Source of the DNA: Naumannella cuiyingiana
GTDB lineage: Bacteria > Actinomycetota > Actinomycetes > Propionibacteriales > Propionibacteriaceae
Direction of reading: 5' to 3'
Assembly (NCBI RefSeq): GCF_013408305.1
Contig: NZ_JACBZS010000001.1
Coordinates: 682,001 to 746,000, forward strand
DNA: 64,000 nucleotides
How positions within the stretch are numbered: position 1 is the first letter of the stretch; the number at the start of each line of letters is the position of its first letter. The notes below the pieces were generated by a model. The model searched no databases. It worked only from the letters and a program-made list of their open reading frames with translations, and was not told where the DNA came from. Below, one piece after another: positions 61,029 through 64,000 of the stretch. The translations under genes were made by a program, and so were the position numbers.

Positions 61029-62801
61029 GTGTCCTCGAACGACTCGCAGACCACCCGCACCGACTCCCCCGCGACGGCCCCGGCCGGCTCGGGCGCGCAC
61101 CGCCTCGACACCAGCCCCGACTGGTGGCGCTCGGCGGTCGTCTACCAGATCTATCCCCGCTCCTTCGCCGACGCCGACGGCGACGGCACCGGCGACGTGC
61201 GCGGCATCATCGACCGGCTCCCCTATCTGGCCGAGCTCGGCGTGGACGCGATCTGGATCAGCCCGTGGTACCCGTCGCCGCTGCTCGACGGCGGCTACGA
61301 CGTCGCCGACTACCGCGACATCAACCCCGATTTCGGCAGCCTCGCCGATGCCGATGAACTGATCGCGAAGGCCCACGAGGCAGGCATCCGGGTGATCATC
61401 GACCTGGTCCCGAACCACTCCTCGTGGGACCATCCGGCCTTCCGCGCGGCGCTCGCCGACCCGGCCGCTCCCGAGCGCGATCTCTACATCTTCCGCGACG
61501 GCCGCGGCCCGAACGGCGACGAGCCGCCGAACAACTGGCCTGCCGTCTTCGGTGGTCCAGCCTGGGAGCGCACGACCAATCCGGACGGTACGCCCGGGCA
61601 GTGGTACCTGCACCTGTTCGACATCTCCCAGCCCGACTGGAACTGGGACAACGATGCGGTCGCCGACGAGTTCGACTCGATCCTGCGCTTCTGGTTCGAC
61701 CGCGGCATCGACGGCTTCCGGATCGATGTCGCCGACTCGATGGCCAAGGACCTTGAGCAACTGCCCGATGTCCCGGTCGACTCGGTGACCCAGCAGCCCA
61801 CGCACGAGAAGTTCGTCGGCTCGCCGATCTGGGACCACCCCGGCGTGGAACGCATCCACAAGCGCTGGCGGGCGATCGCCGACTCCTATGCCGACACCGA
61901 GATGGGCGGCCGGATCTTCGTCTCCGAGGCCTATCTCACCCCGGCCGAGCGGCTGGTCCGCTATGTGGTGCCGGAGCGGCTGCACACCACCTTCAACTTC
62001 GACGCGCTGCTCGCCGAGTGGAGCGCCGAGACCCAGCGCAATGTGATCAACACGACGATCGCCGCGCACACCGCGGTCGGGGCGCCGTGCACGTGGGTGC
62101 TCGCCAATCACGACAACCAGCGGGTCGCGACCCGCTACGGCAAGACCCGCACCGGGGCGGCCTTCGCCGCCGACGGCTCGATGCTCGGCGAGACGGCGCG
62201 GCCCAACATGATCACCAATGACGACGCCACCGACCTCGAACTCGGTCGTCGCCGCTCGCGTGCGGCCGCGCTGCTGGAGCTCGCCCTGCCGGGCGGCGCC
62301 TACATCTACCAGGGCGACGAGCTGGGCCTGCCCGAGGTGGAGGACCTGCCGACGGAGGCGCTGCAGGACCCGGTGTGGGAGCGCTCGGGGCACATCCAGC
62401 GCGGCCGGGACGGGTGCCGGGTGCCGCTGCCGTGGTCGGGCGCCGAGCCGCCCTTCGGCTTCGGGCCGGGCGACGCCCAGCCGTGGCTGCCGCAACCGGC
62501 GGACTGGCAGCGATTCTCCGTCGAGACCGAGGACACCGATCCGGCGAGCGAGCTGAACCTGTATCGGGCGGCCCTGGCCGAGCGGCGGCGCAATCCGGCG
62601 CTCGGCGACGGCACCCTGATCTGGGACGAGGGGGTGCCGGACGATGTGTTGTCGTTCACCCGCGAGCCCGGCTTTCGGTGCGTGGTGAACTTCGGCGCGC
62701 AGGCGTACCCCCTCCCGGACGGCGCCCGCGTGCTGGTGCACTCCGGCGATGCCGGCAGCGGCGTCGTCGGCACCGACGAGGCGGTCTGGCTGGCGGTCTG
62801 A
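61029..62801 (+). CDS. Glycoside hydrolase family 13 alpha-glucosidase
   Basis: 590 residues of the oligo-1,6-glucosidase/alpha-glucosidase type. VYQIYPRSFADADGDG is the N-terminal signature. Catalytic residues are Asp in GFRIDVADS (near 231), Glu in FVSEAY (near 299) and Asp in NHDNQR (near 360). The C-terminal beta domain is present. No signal peptide, so it hydrolyses imported oligosaccharides. The start is a GTG at 61029. An operator-like palindrome and CAGAGT precede it. Confidence 0.92.
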   Translation: MSSNDSQTTRTDSPATAPAGSGAHRLDTSPDWWRSAVVYQIYPRSFADADGDGTGDVRGIIDRLPYLAELGVDAIWISPWYPSPLLDGGYDVADYRDINPDFGSLADADELIAKAHEAGIRVIIDLVPNHSSWDHPAFRAALADPAAPERDLYIFRDGRGPNGDEPPNNWPAVFGGPAWERTTNPDGTPGQWYLHLFDISQPDWNWDNDAVADEFDSILRFWFDRGIDGFRIDVADSMAKDLEQLPDVPVDSVTQQPTHEKFVGSPIWDHPGVERIHKRWRAIADSYADTEMGGRIFVSEAYLTPAERLVRYVVPERLHTTFNFDALLAEWSAETQRNVINTTIAAHTAVGAPCTWVLANHDNQRVATRYGKTRTGAAFAADGSMLGETARPNMITNDDATDLELGRRRSRAAALLELALPGGAYIYQGDELGLPEVEDLPTEALQDPVWERSGHIQRGRDGCRVPLPWSGAEPPFGFGPGDAQPWLPQPADWQRFSVETEDTDPASELNLYRAALAERRRNPALGDGTLIWDEGVPDDVLSFTREPGFRCVVNFGAQAYPLPDGARVLVHSGDAGSGVVGTDEAVWLAV

Positions 62802-62826
62802 GTCGCCCGCCCCGGACCGGCAACAG

Positions 62827-63678
62827 CTAGACGCGGGCGCGGAAGTCGTCGCCGATCGATACGCTCCGGCCGTCGCGATCGGTCGCGACGCAGACGGTCG
62901 AGCAGGTCGCGTGCACGGTGTCGGTGCGCGGGTCGGTGATCGTCGCGTCCAGCCGCATCGAGGTACGCCCGAGGTGGGTGACCTCCGTCGACAGGCGGTA
63001 GGGCTCGAGCCGGTGGTTGAGCTGCTCCAGGTAGCGCACGTCCTGCCGGGCGACCACCCAGTACGGCCCGGCCGAAGCCGAGTCCCGCGCGCGGTCCAGG
63101 AGCCACAGCCGGCCCTCCTGGAAGTAGTCGAAGTAGCGGACGTTGTTCACGTGGCCGTAGGAGTCGAGGTCGCCCCAGCGCACGCGCAGATCGCCGCGGA
63201 CCGCCAGCCCGCTGCGGGTGGCCGGCGCGAGCGGGCGCATCGGCTCGGCGGCGTCGTCGCGTACCGACTCGAAGAAGGCCCGCTCATCGGGACTGAGCCG
63301 GCGCACCCGCTGGGCGGACAGGTCGAACGGGCAGAGCACCGACCGCGCGGAACAGACCAGTGTTTCCACCCCGGACCGGTCGCGGTCGAACAGCTCGTAG
63401 CCGACGGTGAACCGTGCGGCACCGATCTTCTCGGTCCACATCGACACCCGCAACGGGGTACGCGTGGAGGTCATCGGGCGCAGGTAGGCGACCTGGTGGG
63501 CGGCGACCAGCACGCCGCCGCCGAGCAGTTCGCGGACCGGCCCGGTGCCGTCCGGCCCGCTCAGCAGCAGCCCGACGCGCGCCTCCTGCAGGAAATCGAC
63601 ATAGGCGCCGTTGTTGACGTGGCGGAGCGCGTCGAGATCCGACCAGCGCAACTCGACGCCGGTTTCGAAGCGAGTCAA
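62827..63678 (-). CDS. Double-hotdog acyl-CoA thioesterase
   Basis: 283 residues with two tandem 4-hydroxybenzoyl-CoA-type hotdog domains. The repeated motif DLDALRHVNNGAYVDFLQEAR (domain 1) and SYGHVNNVRYFDYFQEGR (domain 2) are both complete. It should hydrolyse acyl-CoA. The start is a TTG at 63678 with GAGGA upstream, 2 nt after the acyl-CoA ligase stop, so the two are co-transcribed. Confidence 0.88.
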   Translation of the reverse strand: MTRFETGVELRWSDLDALRHVNNGAYVDFLQEARVGLLLSGPDGTGPVRELLGGGVLVAAHQVAYLRPMTSTRTPLRVSMWTEKIGAARFTVGYELFDRDRSGVETLVCSARSVLCPFDLSAQRVRRLSPDERAFFESVRDDAAEPMRPLAPATRSGLAVRGDLRVRWGDLDSYGHVNNVRYFDYFQEGRLWLLDRARDSASAGPYWVVARQDVRYLEQLNHRLEPYRLSTEVTHLGRTSMRLDATITDPRTDTVHATCSTVCVATDRDGRSVSIGDDFRARV

Positions 63679-63680
63679 GA

Positions 63681-64000
63681 TCAGTCCTCGTAGAGATCGT
63701 CCAACTGCGGCTGGTACTTGCGCACCACGGCGCCGCGCCGGATCTTCATGCTCGGCGTCACCTCACCGGAATCGACCGACAGCTCGGAGTCGAGGATCAC
63801 GAACCGCTTCACGGTCTCCCAGCGTTCGAGCCGCTCGTTCGCGCGGTCGACGTAGCCGGAGATCAGCTCGCGCACCTTCGGGTGCCGGGCCAGCTCCGAC
63901 GGGCTCTGCCCGCCCAGGTCGTTGTCCGCGGCCCACTGGGTGATCGCCTCGGGATCGAGGGCGATCAAGGCGGTGACGTACTTGCGCCCCTCGCCGTAGA
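63681..64000 (-). CDS. Long-chain acyl-CoA synthetase, C-terminal end (partial)
   Basis: The visible ~105 residues include YGEGRKYVTALIALDPEA, RHPKVRELISGYVDRANERL, KRFVILDSELSVDSGEVTPS and MKIRRGAVVRKYQPQ, the C-terminal end of bacterial FadD15-like acyl-CoA ligases. The rest lies beyond the right edge. The ligase and thioesterase pair could set acyl-CoA levels. Confidence 0.9.
   Translation of the reverse strand, partial: YGEGRKYVTALIALDPEAITQWAADNDLGGQSPSELARHPKVRELISGYVDRANERLERWETVKRFVILDSELSVDSGEVTPSMKIRRGAVVRKYQPQLDDLYED

Overview
The window is about 70% GC, densely coded on both strands, and uses GTG and TTG starts freely. Actinomycete markers are present: a paired clpP1-clpP2 with clpX, an Rv2466c-type DsbA-like protein, DUF4233 and DUF5130 proteins, a tail-anchored Ser/Thr kinase, and many genes with a TANNNT box 6-8 nt before the start codon (leaderless type). 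Gene content and style suggest a Propionibacteriales/Propionibacteriaceae-like chromosome. That placement is an inference. I see no plasmid, phage, insertion sequence, rRNA or CRISPR.

Layout. 1-4.4 kb: a ferric/polyamine-type ABC transporter (permease cut by the left edge, plus ATPase) with a PrpF-family isomerase, divergent from a LysR regulator. 4.4-9 kb: proB, obgE, an AAA-type ATPase, rpmA and rplU on the minus strand. 9-16.9 kb: a DoxX/MarR divergent pair, a VIT-type transporter, RNase E/G, a CapA-like lipoprotein and an M28 peptidase. 16.9-23.6 kb: a CynX-type MFS transporter, an HTH protein, a VWA-domain surface protein, then the unit ndk - CPBP protease - Ser/Thr kinase, preceded by a DUF4233 gene. 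23.6-30.7 kb: GH31 glycosidase, folC, valS, DinB-like protein. 30.7-36.6 kb: small lipoprotein, clpX, clpP2, clpP1, tig, EamA transporter. 36.6-39.7 kb: lipoprotein, tRNA-Gly, a GntR/MFS pair with atypical codon use, tRNA-Pro. 39.7-48.3 kb: an unrecognised protein with nei and rpiB, an extensin-like lipoprotein, DsbA-like protein, pepN, a Nif3-family protein, a 16-bp tandem array and a PaaI-like thioesterase. 48.3-54.6 kb: MFS/GlxA-type regulator divergon, Ada-AlkA fusion, ogt, GH2 glycosidase. 54.7-60.5 kb: DUF5130 protein, pyrR-pyrB-pyrC, MscS channel, isoaspartate methyltransferase and two related small lipoproteins. 60.5-64 kb: truncated hemoglobin, GH13 glucosidase, double-hotdog thioesterase and the end of an acyl-CoA ligase (cut by the right edge).

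Functional themes. Protein quality control: tig, clpP1P2, clpX, pepN, isoaspartate repair. Pyrimidine and nucleotide supply: pyrRBC, ndk. DNA repair of alkylation and base damage: Ada-AlkA, Ogt, Nei. Carbohydrate hydrolysis: GH31, GH2 and GH13, each a single gene without a transporter.

Most of the window is ordinary core genome. The less ordinary signals are regulatory or architectural: several strong palindromes between divergent genes, a palindrome repeated at two distant loci, an apparent excess of the word TGATCA, an ATPase gene interposed between rpmA and obgE, and a three-member family of small lipoproteins. All counts are by eye.
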